A program made the position numbers and the translations under genes. A stretch of 64,000 nucleotides of DNA from Streptomyces sp. NBC_00490. GTDB lineage: Bacteria > Actinomycetota > Actinomycetes > Streptomycetales > Streptomycetaceae. Shown here piece by piece: positions 43,322-51,302 of this stretch. Position 1 is the first letter of the stretch. Each line of letters begins with the position of its first letter. The stretch spans positions 1,426,001 through 1,490,000 of the forward strand of contig NZ_CP107869.1 in NCBI RefSeq assembly GCF_036013645.1. Reading direction: 5' to 3'. Below the pieces are notes generated by a model. That model ran no database searches. It was not told the DNA's origin and saw nothing but the letters and a program-made list of their open reading frames with translations.

Positions 43322-44527
43322 ATGACGTCTTCGCCCGCCGACAGCGGCCTTCACCCCTTCCGCATCGACATACCGCAGGCCGACCTCGACGATCTCCATG
43401 ACCGCCTCGACCGGGTCCGGTGGCCCGACGAGCTGCCCGGGGTGGGCTGGTCGTACGGCGTGCCGGAAGGGTATCTGCGCGAGCTGGTGCGGTACTGGCG
43501 GCACGAGTACGACTGGCGGGCGGCCGAGGCGCGGCTGAACGAGTGGCCGCAGTTCACGACCGAGATCGACGGCGCCCATGTGCACTTCGCGCACATCCGC
43601 TCCCCCGAGCCCGATGCCACCCCGCTGATCATCACCCATGGCTGGCCGGGGTCGATCGTCGAATTCCTCGACGTCGTCGGCCCGTTGACGGATCCGGCCG
43701 CGCACGGCGGCGATCCCGCCGACGCCTTCCATCTCGTGGTGCCGAGCATTCCCGGCTTCGGGTTCTCCGGGCCGACCCGGGAGACCGGCTGGGAGGCGCG
43801 CCGGATCGCCGACGCGTGGGCCGAGCTGATGACCCGCCTCGGCTACGACCGGTTCGGCGCCCAGGGCGGCGACTGGGGCGCCGCCATCTCCCGCGAGCTG
43901 GGCCGTGTCCACACCGACCGGGTGATCGGCGTCCACCTCAATCTGCTGCCCGGCGCACAGGCGGCCACGGAACCGACCGAGGAGGAGCTGGAGGCACTGA
44001 GCCCCGAGGAGCGGGAGCGGACCCTGCTCTCGTGGCGCACGTGGGACGCGTGGTTCCGCGACGGCGTGGGCTACTTCCACCTCCAGTCCACCCGGCCGCA
44101 GACCCTCTCGTACGCGCTCACCGACTCGCCGGTCGGCCAGCTCGCCTGGATCGTCGAGAAGTTCCGGGAGTGGACGGACTCCGAGGAGCTGCCCGAGGAG
44201 GCCGTCGACCGGGACCTGATGCTCACCAACGTGATGCTGTACTGGCTGACCGGCACCGCGGGCTCCTCCGCCCGGGTCTACTACGAGCGCGCCCACGCCG
44301 AGGGCGACCGGATCGCCGCCCCGCACAAGCCCTCGGCCGCCCCGACCGCGGTGGCCTCCTTCCCCGGCGACCCGCAGATCCCGCTGCGCCACAAGGGCGA
44401 GCGCACCGAGAACATCGTGCGCTGGACCGAGCTCGACCGGGGCGGTCACTTCGCCGCGATGGAGGAGCCCGACCTGCTGGTGGACGACGTACGGGCCTTC
44501 TTCCGGCAGCTGCGCGAGAAGGGCTGA
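43322..44527 (+). CDS. Epoxide hydrolase (alpha/beta-hydrolase, EHN domain)
   Basis: A 401-residue enzyme with the microsomal epoxide hydrolase N-terminal domain (FRIDIPQADLDDLHDRLDRVRWPDELPG) and an alpha/beta-hydrolase core. The oxyanion motif is HGWPGS, the nucleophile Asp lies in GAQGGDWGAAIS, and the catalytic His in DRGGHFAAMEEPD. It opens epoxides to diols; the natural substrate is unknown. TAGCAT (43309-43314) ends seven bases before the ATG and no ribosome site is seen, so the message may be leaderless. Confidence 0.9.
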   Translation: MTSSPADSGLHPFRIDIPQADLDDLHDRLDRVRWPDELPGVGWSYGVPEGYLRELVRYWRHEYDWRAAEARLNEWPQFTTEIDGAHVHFAHIRSPEPDATPLIITHGWPGSIVEFLDVVGPLTDPAAHGGDPADAFHLVVPSIPGFGFSGPTRETGWEARRIADAWAELMTRLGYDRFGAQGGDWGAAISRELGRVHTDRVIGVHLNLLPGAQAATEPTEEELEALSPEERERTLLSWRTWDAWFRDGVGYFHLQSTRPQTLSYALTDSPVGQLAWIVEKFREWTDSEELPEEAVDRDLMLTNVMLYWLTGTAGSSARVYYERAHAEGDRIAAPHKPSAAPTAVASFPGDPQIPLRHKGERTENIVRWTELDRGGHFAAMEEPDLLVDDVRAFFRQLREKG

Positions 44528-44548
44528 GACCCGCGGTGAAAGCGGCGC

Positions 44549-44578
44549 TCTGCCCTCGGCGAATCTGCCGCGGGCAGA
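44549..44578 (+). promoter_or_regulatory. Two abutting PopR-type boxes upstream of clpP3
   Basis: TCTGCC-CTC-GGCGAA (44549-44563) and TCTGCC-GCG-GGCAGA (44564-44578) stand head to tail. The second is a perfect copy, and the first has two mismatches, of the TCTGCC-N3-GGCAGA element I recall as the PopR activator site upstream of clpP3 in S. lividans. Boxes start 73-102 bases before the clpP3 ATG, an activator-like location. Confidence 0.75.
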
Positions 44579-44650
44579 GAACGGGCTGAAGGGCGTCGCC
44601 CGAGGTCAAGAGTGGAGTCGACGGCATCCCCGCCACCACGAGGAGAACCG

Positions 44651-45289
44651 ATGACTCCACTCACCACGCTCGCCCCACGGGCGGAGGAGGGCGACACCGC
44701 GCCCTCCCGCTTCGACGACCAGCTCGCCGCCCAGCTGCTCGGCCAGCGGATCGTCCTGCTCGGCACCCAGGTCGACGAGGTCTCCGCGAACCGGGTCTGC
44801 TCCCAGCTGCTGATCCTGTCCGCGGAGGACCCGCGCACCGACATCAGCCTGTACATCAACAGCCCGGGCGGCTCGGTGTACGCGGGCCTCGCCATCTACG
44901 ACACGATGCGGCTCATCCCCAACGACGTGTCGACGCTCGCCATGGGATTCGCGGCGAGCATGGGCCAGTTCCTGCTCTGCGGCGGCACGCCCGGCAAGCG
45001 GTACGCCCTGCCGAACGCGCGGATCATGATGCACCAGGGGTCTGCGGGCATCGGCGGGACCACGGCCGACATCGAGATCCAGGCGGAGAACCTGGACCAC
45101 AGCAAGCGGACCATGGAACGGCTGCTCGCCGAGAACACCGGCCAGACGCCGGAGACCATCGCCCGGGACGGCGACCGCGACCGCTGGTACACGGCCGAGC
45201 AGGCCAGGCAGTACGGAATGGTGGACCAGGTCGTGGAGTCGCTCGCCGACGTCCGCCCGGCCGCCTCGAAGCGACGGATGGGGCTGTGA
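44651..45289 (+). CDS. clpP3: ATP-dependent Clp protease proteolytic subunit ClpP3
   Basis: A 212-residue ClpP serine peptidase with the complete triad: Ser103 in GFAASMGQF, His128 in ARIMMHQG and Asp177 in DGDRDRW. The oligomer contact [18 protein letters not shown] is typical. It would form or join a barrel fed by ClpX/ClpC ATPases. In S. lividans the clpP3-clpP4 operon is a backup induced by PopR when ClpP1/ClpP2 fail; gene order and PopR boxes here match that system. GGAGA five bases before the ATG sets the start. ClpP4 begins two bases after its stop. Confidence 0.93.
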   Translation: MTPLTTLAPRAEEGDTAPSRFDDQLAAQLLGQRIVLLGTQVDEVSANRVCSQLLILSAEDPRTDISLYINSPGGSVYAGLAIYDTMRLIPNDVSTLAMGFAASMGQFLLCGGTPGKRYALPNARIMMHQGSAGIGGTTADIEIQAENLDHSKRTMERLLAENTGQTPETIARDGDRDRWYTAEQARQYGMVDQVVESLADVRPAASKRRMGL

Positions 45290-45290
45290 C

Positions 45291-45893
45291 ATGGGGAACT
45301 ACACGATTCCGTACGTCGTCGAGCGGACCGCGAACGGTGAGCGGTCCTCGGACGTCTTCAGCCGCTTGCTGTCGGAGCGGATCATCTTCCTCGGCACCGA
45401 GATCGACGACGGCGTGGCCAACGTCATCATCGCGCAACTCCTCCATCTGGAGTCGTCGGCACCGGAGAACGAGATCGCGATCTACATCAACTCCCCCGGC
45501 GGCTCGTTCACTTCACTCATGGCGATCTACGACACGATGACGTACGTGCAGTCGCCCATCTCGACGTTCTGCGTCGGACAGGCGGCCTCCACGGCCGCCG
45601 TGCTGCTGGCCGGAGGGGACCCCGGGCGGCGGTTCGTGCTGGAGCACGCGCGGGTGCTGCTCGGCCAGCCGGCCAGCGGCGGCAGCCGGGGCGCGATCTC
45701 CGATCTCGCCCTCCAGGCCAAGGAGATGATGCGGATCCGCTCCCAGGTCGAGGAGGTACTGGCCCGCCACACCCACCACGACGTGGAGACGCTGCGCTCG
45801 CACATGGACCGCGACAAGGTGTTCACCGCCGAGGAGGCGGTGGCGTACGGGCTCGCCGACGAGGTGGTGAGCCGGCGCCTCGTGGGGGTGTGA
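45291..45893 (+). CDS. clpP4: ClpP4-type Clp protease subunit lacking the catalytic histidine
   Basis: A 200-residue ClpP paralogue. Ser100 in [11 protein letters not shown] and Asp175 in MDRDKVFTA are in place, and [18 protein letters not shown] is conserved. The catalytic His position reads Gly125: [12 protein letters not shown] against the usual pattern R-V-M-I/L-H-Q-P. The codon is GGC, so a single change from CAC would not suffice (two bases differ). The protein should assemble but not cleave peptides on its own, so it may act as a structural or regulatory ring beside ClpP3. It follows clpP3 by one base gap and is cotranscribed. Confidence 0.9.
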   Translation: MGNYTIPYVVERTANGERSSDVFSRLLSERIIFLGTEIDDGVANVIIAQLLHLESSAPENEIAIYINSPGGSFTSLMAIYDTMTYVQSPISTFCVGQAASTAAVLLAGGDPGRRFVLEHARVLLGQPASGGSRGAISDLALQAKEMMRIRSQVEEVLARHTHHDVETLRSHMDRDKVFTAEEAVAYGLADEVVSRRLVGV

Positions 45894-45908
45894 GGCGCCG
45901 GGTTCCGC

Positions 45909-46298
45909 TCAGGCGGCCAGGCAGAGCCCGTCGTACGACGAACCGGGCGCCGCCCTGCGGCTGCCGACCGAGTGCCGGCTGGTGATCCGGACGAGTTCGC
46001 CCTGGGCCCGTCCGAGCAGGTCGCCGAGCCCCAGTCCGAGGGCGTGGGCGGCGGCCGCGAGGACCTCCGACGAGGCCTCCTTGCGGCCCCGCTCCACCTC
46101 GGAAAGGTACGGCATGGAGATACGCGCCTCGTCGGCCACGTCCTTCAACGTGCGCTCCTGGGCGAGCCGTTCACGGCGCAGGACGTCGCCGACCAGGTCA
46201 CGCAGCAAAGGCTCCTTGGGAGGCGGTGCGGCGGCAGGGCGGGCGGTCCCCGGGCGCAGGGGGATGACGCGGGCTTGGTTCGTCGCTTCTTCGCTCAC
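45909..46298 (-). CDS. popR: XRE-type transcriptional activator, PopR-like
   Basis: A 129-residue regulator with a Cro/C1-type helix-turn-helix at ~40-95 (VLRRERLAQERTLKDVADEA, SMPYLSEVERGRKEASSEVL), close to ClgR/PopR proteins. It ends in Leu-Ala-Ala; in S. lividans the final two alanines of PopR mark it for ClpP1P2 destruction, so PopR accumulates only when that protease is impaired. The adjacent clpP3 promoter has two PopR-type boxes. The GTG at 46298 lies six bases after TAGGCT, consistent with a leaderless message. It runs convergent with clpP4. Confidence 0.85.
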   Translation of the reverse strand: MSEEATNQARVIPLRPGTARPAAAPPPKEPLLRDLVGDVLRRERLAQERTLKDVADEARISMPYLSEVERGRKEASSEVLAAAAHALGLGLGDLLGRAQGELVRITSRHSVGSRRAAPGSSYDGLCLAA

Positions 46299-46382
46299 CT
46301 GTTCAGCCTAGAAGCCGTGGACCACAGCGGGAGGGATCAGGATCGGATCAGGATTCTGCTCTGGGTGGAATGGACGGGATCA

Positions 46383-46398
46383 TGTGACGTAGGTCACA
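46383..46398. promoter_or_regulatory. Crp-like palindrome TGTGA-N6-TCACA
   Basis: TGTGACGTAGGTCACA is a perfect dyad (TGTGAC-GTAG-GTCACA) and fits the Crp consensus exactly. Streptomyces have a Crp that binds GTG-N6-8-CAC-type sites. It lies 85 bases from the popR start and 70 bases upstream of the first SigB-type promoter. Confidence 0.5.
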
Positions 46399-46467
46399 AT
46401 GAAGAGCGTCCGACGCACGCCACACGGCCCGCCGCCCCTTGCTTTCCCGATTTCGGACACGCCACGG

Positions 46468-46492
46468 GCATGCGTCGTCACTCACCGGGTAG
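46468..46492 (+). promoter_or_regulatory. SigB-type promoter 1 for the sigma factor gene
   Basis: GCAT (46468-46471), 15 bases, GGGTAG (46487-46492) fits the SigB/SigF-class consensus GNNT-N14-16-GGGTAC/T with the last base off. The spacer shares 9 of 15 bases with promoter 2. Confidence 0.45.
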
Positions 46493-46542
46493 GCGCAAAG
46501 GAGACTGCCCGCGGGCTACCCGCCGGTCGGCGGCGGACACAT

Positions 46543-46567
46543 GCATATGTCGTCGCGATCCGGGTAC
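46543..46567 (+). promoter_or_regulatory. SigB-type promoter 2 for the sigma factor gene
   Basis: GCAT (46543-46546), 15 bases, GGGTAC (46562-46567) is a full match to GNNT-N15-GGGTAC. The expected leader is about 77 bases to the ATG at 46652. It lies exactly 75 bases after promoter 1. Confidence 0.55.
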
Positions 46568-46651
46568 CCGAGGGACCGCGAAGCACAGTTTCGGAAAACA
46601 ACCGAGGCTGAAGAGGCTGACGTCAAGCCGTGACTTGCGTGGGAGAGGTAC

Positions 46652-47539
46652 ATGGACACCGCCGTGATCCGGTCGGAGGCACAGGTCGTGGAGCAGACCG
46701 CCGTGGCCAGCACGGGTGAGACATCACTGCCAGGAGTCGTGGACCCCCGGAGCGTGGCTCCGCGTGACGCGCGGGAACTGTCGCGCCAGTTCTTCCAGCG
46801 CCTGACCGAGCTCGAGGAAGGCACGCACGAATACCAGTACGCGCGCAACACGCTCATCGAGATGAACATGTCCCTCGTGCGCTTCGCCGCCGGCCGGTTC
46901 CGCGGCCGCGGCGACGACATGGAGGACATCGTCCAGACCGGCATGATCGGCCTGATCAAGGCCATCGACCGGTTCGACCTGACGCGGGAGGTCGAGTTCA
47001 CCTCCTTCGCCCTGCCGTACATCGTCGGCGAGATCAAGCGCTTCTTCCGTGACACCACCTGGGCGGTGCACGTGCCGCGCAGGCTCCAGGAGCTGCGGGT
47101 CGAGCTGGCCAAGGCGCGCGAGGAGCTGGCCAGCAGGCTGGACCGGGAGCCGACGGTGGCCGAGCTCGCCACCCTGATGAACATCGGCGAGTCCGAGGTG
47201 ATCGAGGCGCAGATCGCCTCGAACGGCTACAACTCCTCGTCGCTCGACGCCGCCCTCACCGGCGACGGGCCGGAGAACGGCGAGTCGGTCCTGGCCGACT
47301 TCATCGGCGTGGAGGAGGAGGGACTGCGCCTCGTCGAGGACTTCCAGTCACTCGCCCCGCTGATGGCCGAACTCAGCGAGCGCGACCGGCAGATCCTTCA
47401 CCTGCGGTTCGTGGAGGAAGCCACCCAGGCGGAGATCGGTGAACAGCTGGGCTGCTCGCAGATGCATGTGTCCCGGCTGATCAAGCGGATCATCACCCGC
47501 CTGCGCACGGGCATGCTGGGCGAGCTGGGCTGCGCCTGA
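46652..47539 (+). CDS. RNA polymerase sigma factor, SigB/SigF/SigG family
   Basis: A 295-residue group-3 sigma factor. Region 2 reads YARNTLIEMNMSLVRFAAGRF, DDMEDIVQTGMIGLIKAIDRFD and FTSFALPYIVGEIKRFFRD; region 3 has VHVPRRLQELRVELAK; region 4 has LSERDRQILHLRFVEEATQAEIGEQLGCSQMHVSRLIKRI. It belongs to the stress/sporulation SigB family of Streptomyces. Its place beside popR and clpP3-clpP4 recalls sigL of S. coelicolor (from memory of gene order; symbol not asserted). GGGAGAGG precedes the ATG. Two SigB-type promoters upstream suggest autoregulation or hierarchy among SigB paralogues. Confidence 0.92.
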   Translation: MDTAVIRSEAQVVEQTAVASTGETSLPGVVDPRSVAPRDARELSRQFFQRLTELEEGTHEYQYARNTLIEMNMSLVRFAAGRFRGRGDDMEDIVQTGMIGLIKAIDRFDLTREVEFTSFALPYIVGEIKRFFRDTTWAVHVPRRLQELRVELAKAREELASRLDREPTVAELATLMNIGESEVIEAQIASNGYNSSSLDAALTGDGPENGESVLADFIGVEEEGLRLVEDFQSLAPLMAELSERDRQILHLRFVEEATQAEIGEQLGCSQMHVSRLIKRIITRLRTGMLGELGCA

Positions 47540-47559
47540 GAAGAAACCTGAGCAGACAA

Positions 47560-47593
47560 GAATGACCGCCGAAGATGTCTTCGGCGGTCATTC
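47560..47593. terminator. Bidirectional terminator between sigma and anti-sigma-like genes
   Basis: GAATGACCGCCGAAGA (47560-47575) and its exact complement (47578-47593) make a 16-bp stem with a minimal loop. It follows the sigma stop by 20 bases and overlaps the stop codon of the convergent kinase gene. No strong U-tract follows, as is common in Streptomyces. Confidence 0.75.
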
Positions 47594-48043
47594 CGTCTCG
47601 AGCCGGAGAACGGCGCTCACTCTCTTCCCGACCGGCACCCGTTCCGCGCTGACCTCGGCCGCCAGGGCGTGCACGATCTCCAGGCCGTGCCGGCCGACCC
47701 GCTGGGGGTCCTTGGGAAAGCGCAGGGGCAGCGCCGCACTGCTGTCGTAGACGGACACGGTGACGACCGCGTCCGTGCCCTCCAGATCGAGGATGTACGG
47801 CCCGTTGCTGTGCCGGTCCGCGTTGGTGATCAGCTCGCTCACCACCAGAAGCACCTCGCCGTCGGCGCGGTCCCCGATCTCGGCGCACCACTCGGTCCTG
47901 AGCTGCTCGAGGAAGTGCGCGGCGAAGTTGCGCGCCTCGGCGATGCATCCCGGCTCGCCGGTGAAGTGAGCCGCCCGCCGTAGTGGATCCACGGGCACGT
48001 CGAAACCAGTCGGTATCACTGCCCCGTCCAGGTGCTCGATCAT
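47588..48043 (-). CDS. RsbW-like anti-sigma regulatory kinase (HATPase_c_2)
   Basis: A 151-residue GHKL-ATPase protein: N-box VVSELITNADRHSNGP, G1-like VSVYDSSAALPLR (replacing the usual D-x-G-x-G) and GRHGLEIVHALAAEV. Such kinases sequester a SigB-type sigma factor and phosphorylate a STAS antagonist. Its convergent position beside the sigma gene and its SigB-type promoter point to a partner role, but Streptomyces encode dozens of such proteins, many not acting on sigma factors. Loss of the glycines in G1 may weaken ATP binding. Confidence 0.85.
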   Translation of the reverse strand: MIEHLDGAVIPTGFDVPVDPLRRAAHFTGEPGCIAEARNFAAHFLEQLRTEWCAEIGDRADGEVLLVVSELITNADRHSNGPYILDLEGTDAVVTVSVYDSSAALPLRFPKDPQRVGRHGLEIVHALAAEVSAERVPVGKRVSAVLRLETE

Positions 48044-48095
48044 GCGTTCTCTCTCGGAAGGCCGGACTGGCCGGACGCCTGCTGCACCAGTGCTC

Positions 48096-48120
48096 GTACC
48101 CCGAGCGCGGCTCCGCAGTC
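48096..48120 (-). promoter_or_regulatory. SigB-type promoter for the RsbW-like gene
   Basis: On the minus strand GACT (48120-48117), 15 bases, GGGTAC (48101-48096) fits GNNT-N15-GGGTAC fully. The expected transcript start is about 45 bases before the ATG at 48043. Confidence 0.5.
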
Positions 48121-48178
48121 CCCATAACGGGTCGTGTCGGTCACATCGCCGGTGACGTCACCGCGGACTCGGGGCATT

Positions 48179-49426
48179 TTACGTGGATCCCGATTCCGCC
48201 GGTGTGTCGAATGACAGAGAGGGCTGAGACCCGGAGGTGTCCGCGGACGGTCCTTCCTCCTCGGTCGTCCCGGAGTCCGGAGCGGGCGGCTCGGGGCTCG
48301 GTGGCGACGAGGACGGGCCGTTCGACGTCGGCGGGCACGGCGTCGCTGTCGCCGAGTCGGACGGGGTGCCCGTGGCGTTTCCGGAGGGGGTGCCGGTGGC
48401 GGTCGTGAGGCACGGCGCCGGGGAGGAGGGCGAGGTGGGCGGCGAGGTCGGCGTCGTGGGTGACGTCGGCGCGGTCGGCGTGATCACACTCGCGGACGGG
48501 GAGACCAGGTTCTCCGGCGGCTCGGTCGGCTTGTCCTTGTGGCCCGTGTCGCCGCGGTGACGGGCGATCCAGTCGTCGGAGTCATCGTCGTAGATCACGA
48601 AGACGTTGATGACGGTCACCGAGGGCGCGACCACCACGACGTTCGAGGGCCGGTAGGACGACCAGGTGTCGCCGGTCCGCTTCGGGGTGCTCTGCTGGGC
48701 GACCGGCGGGGTCAGGGGGTTGCCGCACGCGCAGCGCACCCGGGGCACGCCGCGGTCGTCGACGAGGACGGCGGTGCCGGACTGGAGGACGGCCTGGTAG
48801 GCGGTGGCATGTCCGTCCCGGTAGCCGTGGTTGGTGACGCGGGTGTCCATGCGCAGCTGGACCGGGGTGAGCGCGCGCAGGTAGGCGGGGACGCCGGACG
48901 GCTGGACCCCGGCGACCGAGGCGAAGGCCTGGTTGACCGGCGGGTTCGCCTGGAGCGCCTTGATCTGGCGCTCCACGTCGCAGCTGGCGACGTTGCGGGT
49001 GCCGCCGTAGAGACCGGGGGCGCTGCCGTCGACGCCGCGCACCGCGTTCGCGGAGGGCGACTCGGTGGCCGGGGAGGCGGAGGCGGGCGCTGCGGAGCTG
49101 TCGGTCGCCGTCGACTCGGTGAAGGGGTCGGGGCCGGTCTTGGCGGCGGCCTGGAGGAAGACCTCGCCGTTGCCGCTCTTGCTGCCGGAGCCGCCGTCGG
49201 AGCGGCTGAAGACGAGGCCCAGGATTACGGCGGCCACGACCGCGGTGGCGAGCAGCGCGATACGGGGAACCGAACGCCACCAGGGGCGGTGCGGTTCCGG
49301 CGGGGGCGCTCCCCCGCCGCCGCCCGGGGGTTGTGACGGTGGCCCCGAAGGCGGCTGGGAGGGGCCCGACAGCGGACCGGAGGGCGGTCCTGTGGGCCGG
49401 CCGGAGGACGGCGGTTCGACGCTCAC
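48179..49426 (-). CDS. DUF6777 single-pass membrane protein
   Basis: A 415-residue protein. A cytoplasmic Pro/Gly-rich N terminus (~50 residues) precedes one membrane helix, IALLATAVVAAVILGLVF. The extracytoplasmic domain of ~220 residues includes GLYGGTRNVASCDVERQIKAL, GVPAYLRALTPVQLRMDTRVTNHGY and VLVDDRGVPRVRCACGNPL, with Cys residues that could pair; it fits DUF6777. The last ~100 residues are a Thr/Ser/Pro-rich stalk. Function unknown. Its neighbour is a streptophobe-family gene, transcribed divergently, and similar proteins often accompany Ser/Thr kinases in Streptomyces. Confidence 0.8.
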   Translation of the reverse strand: MSVEPPSSGRPTGPPSGPLSGPSQPPSGPPSQPPGGGGGAPPPEPHRPWWRSVPRIALLATAVVAAVILGLVFSRSDGGSGSKSGNGEVFLQAAAKTGPDPFTESTATDSSAAPASASPATESPSANAVRGVDGSAPGLYGGTRNVASCDVERQIKALQANPPVNQAFASVAGVQPSGVPAYLRALTPVQLRMDTRVTNHGYRDGHATAYQAVLQSGTAVLVDDRGVPRVRCACGNPLTPPVAQQSTPKRTGDTWSSYRPSNVVVVAPSVTVINVFVIYDDDSDDWIARHRGDTGHKDKPTEPPENLVSPSASVITPTAPTSPTTPTSPPTSPSSPAPCLTTATGTPSGNATGTPSDSATATPCPPTSNGPSSSPPSPEPPAPDSGTTEEEGPSADTSGSQPSLSFDTPAESGST

Positions 49427-49587
49427 GAGCCCTTCTTCCCGACGTGGAACTTCTGCGGCTTTTGTGCATTTACCGCGCTTTTATCCACGCCCCTTCCATT
49501 GTGTGCTCCGGTGCCGTGCCGCTCGCAAGCCGACGCGGACGGCCCTCTCGCCGGGCGGGGCCCCGGAGCCCTGCTTAGCGTGGAAGG

Positions 49588-50892
49588 GTGAGCCCGCGAA
49601 CCCGCTCCGACCAGGCCATCGCCCCGCACGGCTGGGTACAGGCCCTCCTCGCGGTCCTGTCCGCACTGATCGCCATGGGTACCGCCGCGGCCCTGGGACT
49701 GTGGGCGGCCGGGGCGACGGACCTCCCCGAGGGCGCGTTCCCCCGGGTCGTGGCGGCGACGGTGGTCACCGCGGTCGGCGGCACGATCGAGCTCTCCGGG
49801 AACGCCGGCGGCCTGGCCGACACCCAGGCGGGCGTCACCGTGATCCCGCTGTCCGTCACGCTCACCGGGGCACTGGTGATCGCCGCGGGCTTCCTGCGGC
49901 CGCTGCGGCACCGGGCGGTCGCGGGCGCCGGGGAACTGGCCGGGTGGGCCGCCAGGATCGCCGTGCTGTGGCTGCTCGCGCTGCTCGCGCTGGCCCTCGG
50001 CGCCCGGCAGACCTTCCAGCTCTCGCTCGGCGACGACACGCTCTCCGACCTCGGCGACGCCTTCGGTGTCTCGCCGGAGGTCGGCTTCGAGACGGACCTG
50101 CCCCCGACCCTGTTCTTCGGTCTGCTGTGGCTGGCCGGTGTCCTGGTGCTGGCTCTGCTGGTCTCGCGCGGAGCGCCGCTCCCGGCCCGGCTGCTGCGCT
50201 TCCAGGCGACGGTACGGCCGGCGGCGTACGCGATGGTGGTCCTGCTCCTGGCCTACGTGGCCCTGGGCATCGTCATCGCCGTCGTCGTGGCGTTCACGCG
50301 CGGCCAGGCGGCGGCGACCCTCGCCGTGATCCTGCTCGGCATGCCGAACCTGGTGTGGCTGGCGCTCACGATCGGCCTGGGCGCCACCTGGAACGGCCGG
50401 GTGGAGGGCCCCTTCGGACTGCCGATGCCGCATGTTCTCGACGAGGTGCTGCGTGGTTCGGACACCGCCGCGCTGAATCTGCGCACGCTGGCCGAGTACG
50501 ACGGCCGGGTCTGGTGGCTCGTCGCCGTGGACGCGGTGCTGCTGCTGGCCGCCGCGTTCGTGATGGCGGCGCGCTCCCCCGCCCGGATGCGCGCCTGGCA
50601 GCACGCCCTGCACATGGCGGTCGCGCTCGCGCTCACGGTGCTGATGATCTGCCTCGTCGGCCGCATCTCCGCGCACTACGGCCTGTCCGTCCTCGGCATC
50701 GGCGACCTCGGCGGCGATCTCGACGGGGAGCTCCTCCTCGAGCCCGAAGTGTGGTCCGCCGTCGGTCTGGCCGCGCTGTGGGGGCTCGTCACAGGCTTCC
50801 TGGGCGCGCTCCTGGCCCGTCCGGTGCGGCGGACCGGCGAGACGAAAACGGCTGGGACCGACGGCGCCGGGCGTGGCAGTGTGCGGCCATGA
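49588..50892 (+). CDS. Streptophobe family multi-pass membrane protein
   Basis: A 434-residue very hydrophobic protein with about ten membrane helices, for example ALLAVLSALIAMGTAAALGLWAAG, VIPLSVTLTGALVIAAGFL and ALALTVLMICLVGRI. It matches the streptophobe family, named for hydrophobic proteins of Streptomyces without known function. The GTG at 49588 comes six bases after TAGCGT (49576-49581), which fits a leaderless start; GGAAGG abuts the GTG too closely to serve as a ribosome site. The stop overlaps the next ATG (ATGA), coupling it to the NTF2-like gene. Confidence 0.82.
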   Translation: MSPRTRSDQAIAPHGWVQALLAVLSALIAMGTAAALGLWAAGATDLPEGAFPRVVAATVVTAVGGTIELSGNAGGLADTQAGVTVIPLSVTLTGALVIAAGFLRPLRHRAVAGAGELAGWAARIAVLWLLALLALALGARQTFQLSLGDDTLSDLGDAFGVSPEVGFETDLPPTLFFGLLWLAGVLVLALLVSRGAPLPARLLRFQATVRPAAYAMVVLLLAYVALGIVIAVVVAFTRGQAAATLAVILLGMPNLVWLALTIGLGATWNGRVEGPFGLPMPHVLDEVLRGSDTAALNLRTLAEYDGRVWWLVAVDAVLLLAAAFVMAARSPARMRAWQHALHMAVALALTVLMICLVGRISAHYGLSVLGIGDLGGDLDGELLLEPEVWSAVGLAALWGLVTGFLGALLARPVRRTGETKTAGTDGAGRGSVRP

Positions 50893-51302
50893 CGCTGCCG
50901 CTCGAAGACCGCCTGGCCATCACCGAGTTGATCTCCCTGCACGGCCATCTGGTCGACGACGGGCAACTCGACCGCTTCGAGGAGGTGTTCACCTCCGACG
51001 TCGTCTACGACCTCTCCGACTACGGACAGGGCGAGGTGACCGGCGTCGCCGCGCTGCGGGAGGCCGCGCTCACCCTGGGCTCGGCCAATCCCGTCGCGCA
51101 CCACGTGACGAACGTGGTGATCGGCGAGGCGCCGGACGGCCGGGTGCGGGTCCGGTCCAAGGGACTGGGCATCAAGACCGACGGCTCGTGCGGGTCGGTG
51201 ACGTACGAGGACACGGTCGTCAGGGCCGGTACCGGCTGGCGGGTGTCGCACCGCAAGGTGTCGCCGCGGCGGGTGCCGCTGAGCGGAACTAGCCGCCCCT
51301 GA
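50889..51302 (+). CDS. SnoaL/NTF2-like protein
   Basis: A 137-residue cone-fold protein of the SnoaL_4 type: LEDRLAITELISLHGHLVDDGQLDRFEEVFTSDVVYDLSDY, followed by HHVTNVVIGEAPDGRVRVRSKGLGI and GWRVSHRKVSPRRVPL. Family members act as hydratases, dehydratases, isomerases or binding proteins, and substrate cannot be read from sequence. The ATG overlaps the streptophobe stop by four bases. It overlaps the convergent kinase gene by 14 bases. Confidence 0.82.
   Translation: MTLPLEDRLAITELISLHGHLVDDGQLDRFEEVFTSDVVYDLSDYGQGEVTGVAALREAALTLGSANPVAHHVTNVVIGEAPDGRVRVRSKGLGIKTDGSCGSVTYEDTVVRAGTGWRVSHRKVSPRRVPLSGTSRP

Larger units (their letters stand above)
46299..46651. other. Regulatory region between popR and the sigma factor (353 bp)
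   Basis: It holds a leaderless-type popR -10 box (minus strand, 46310-46305), a perfect TGTGA-N6-TCACA palindrome at 46383-46398, two tandem SigB-type promoters (46468-46492 and 46543-46567), and the sigma gene ribosome site GGGAGAGG. No further reading frame of note is present. Confidence 0.5.
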
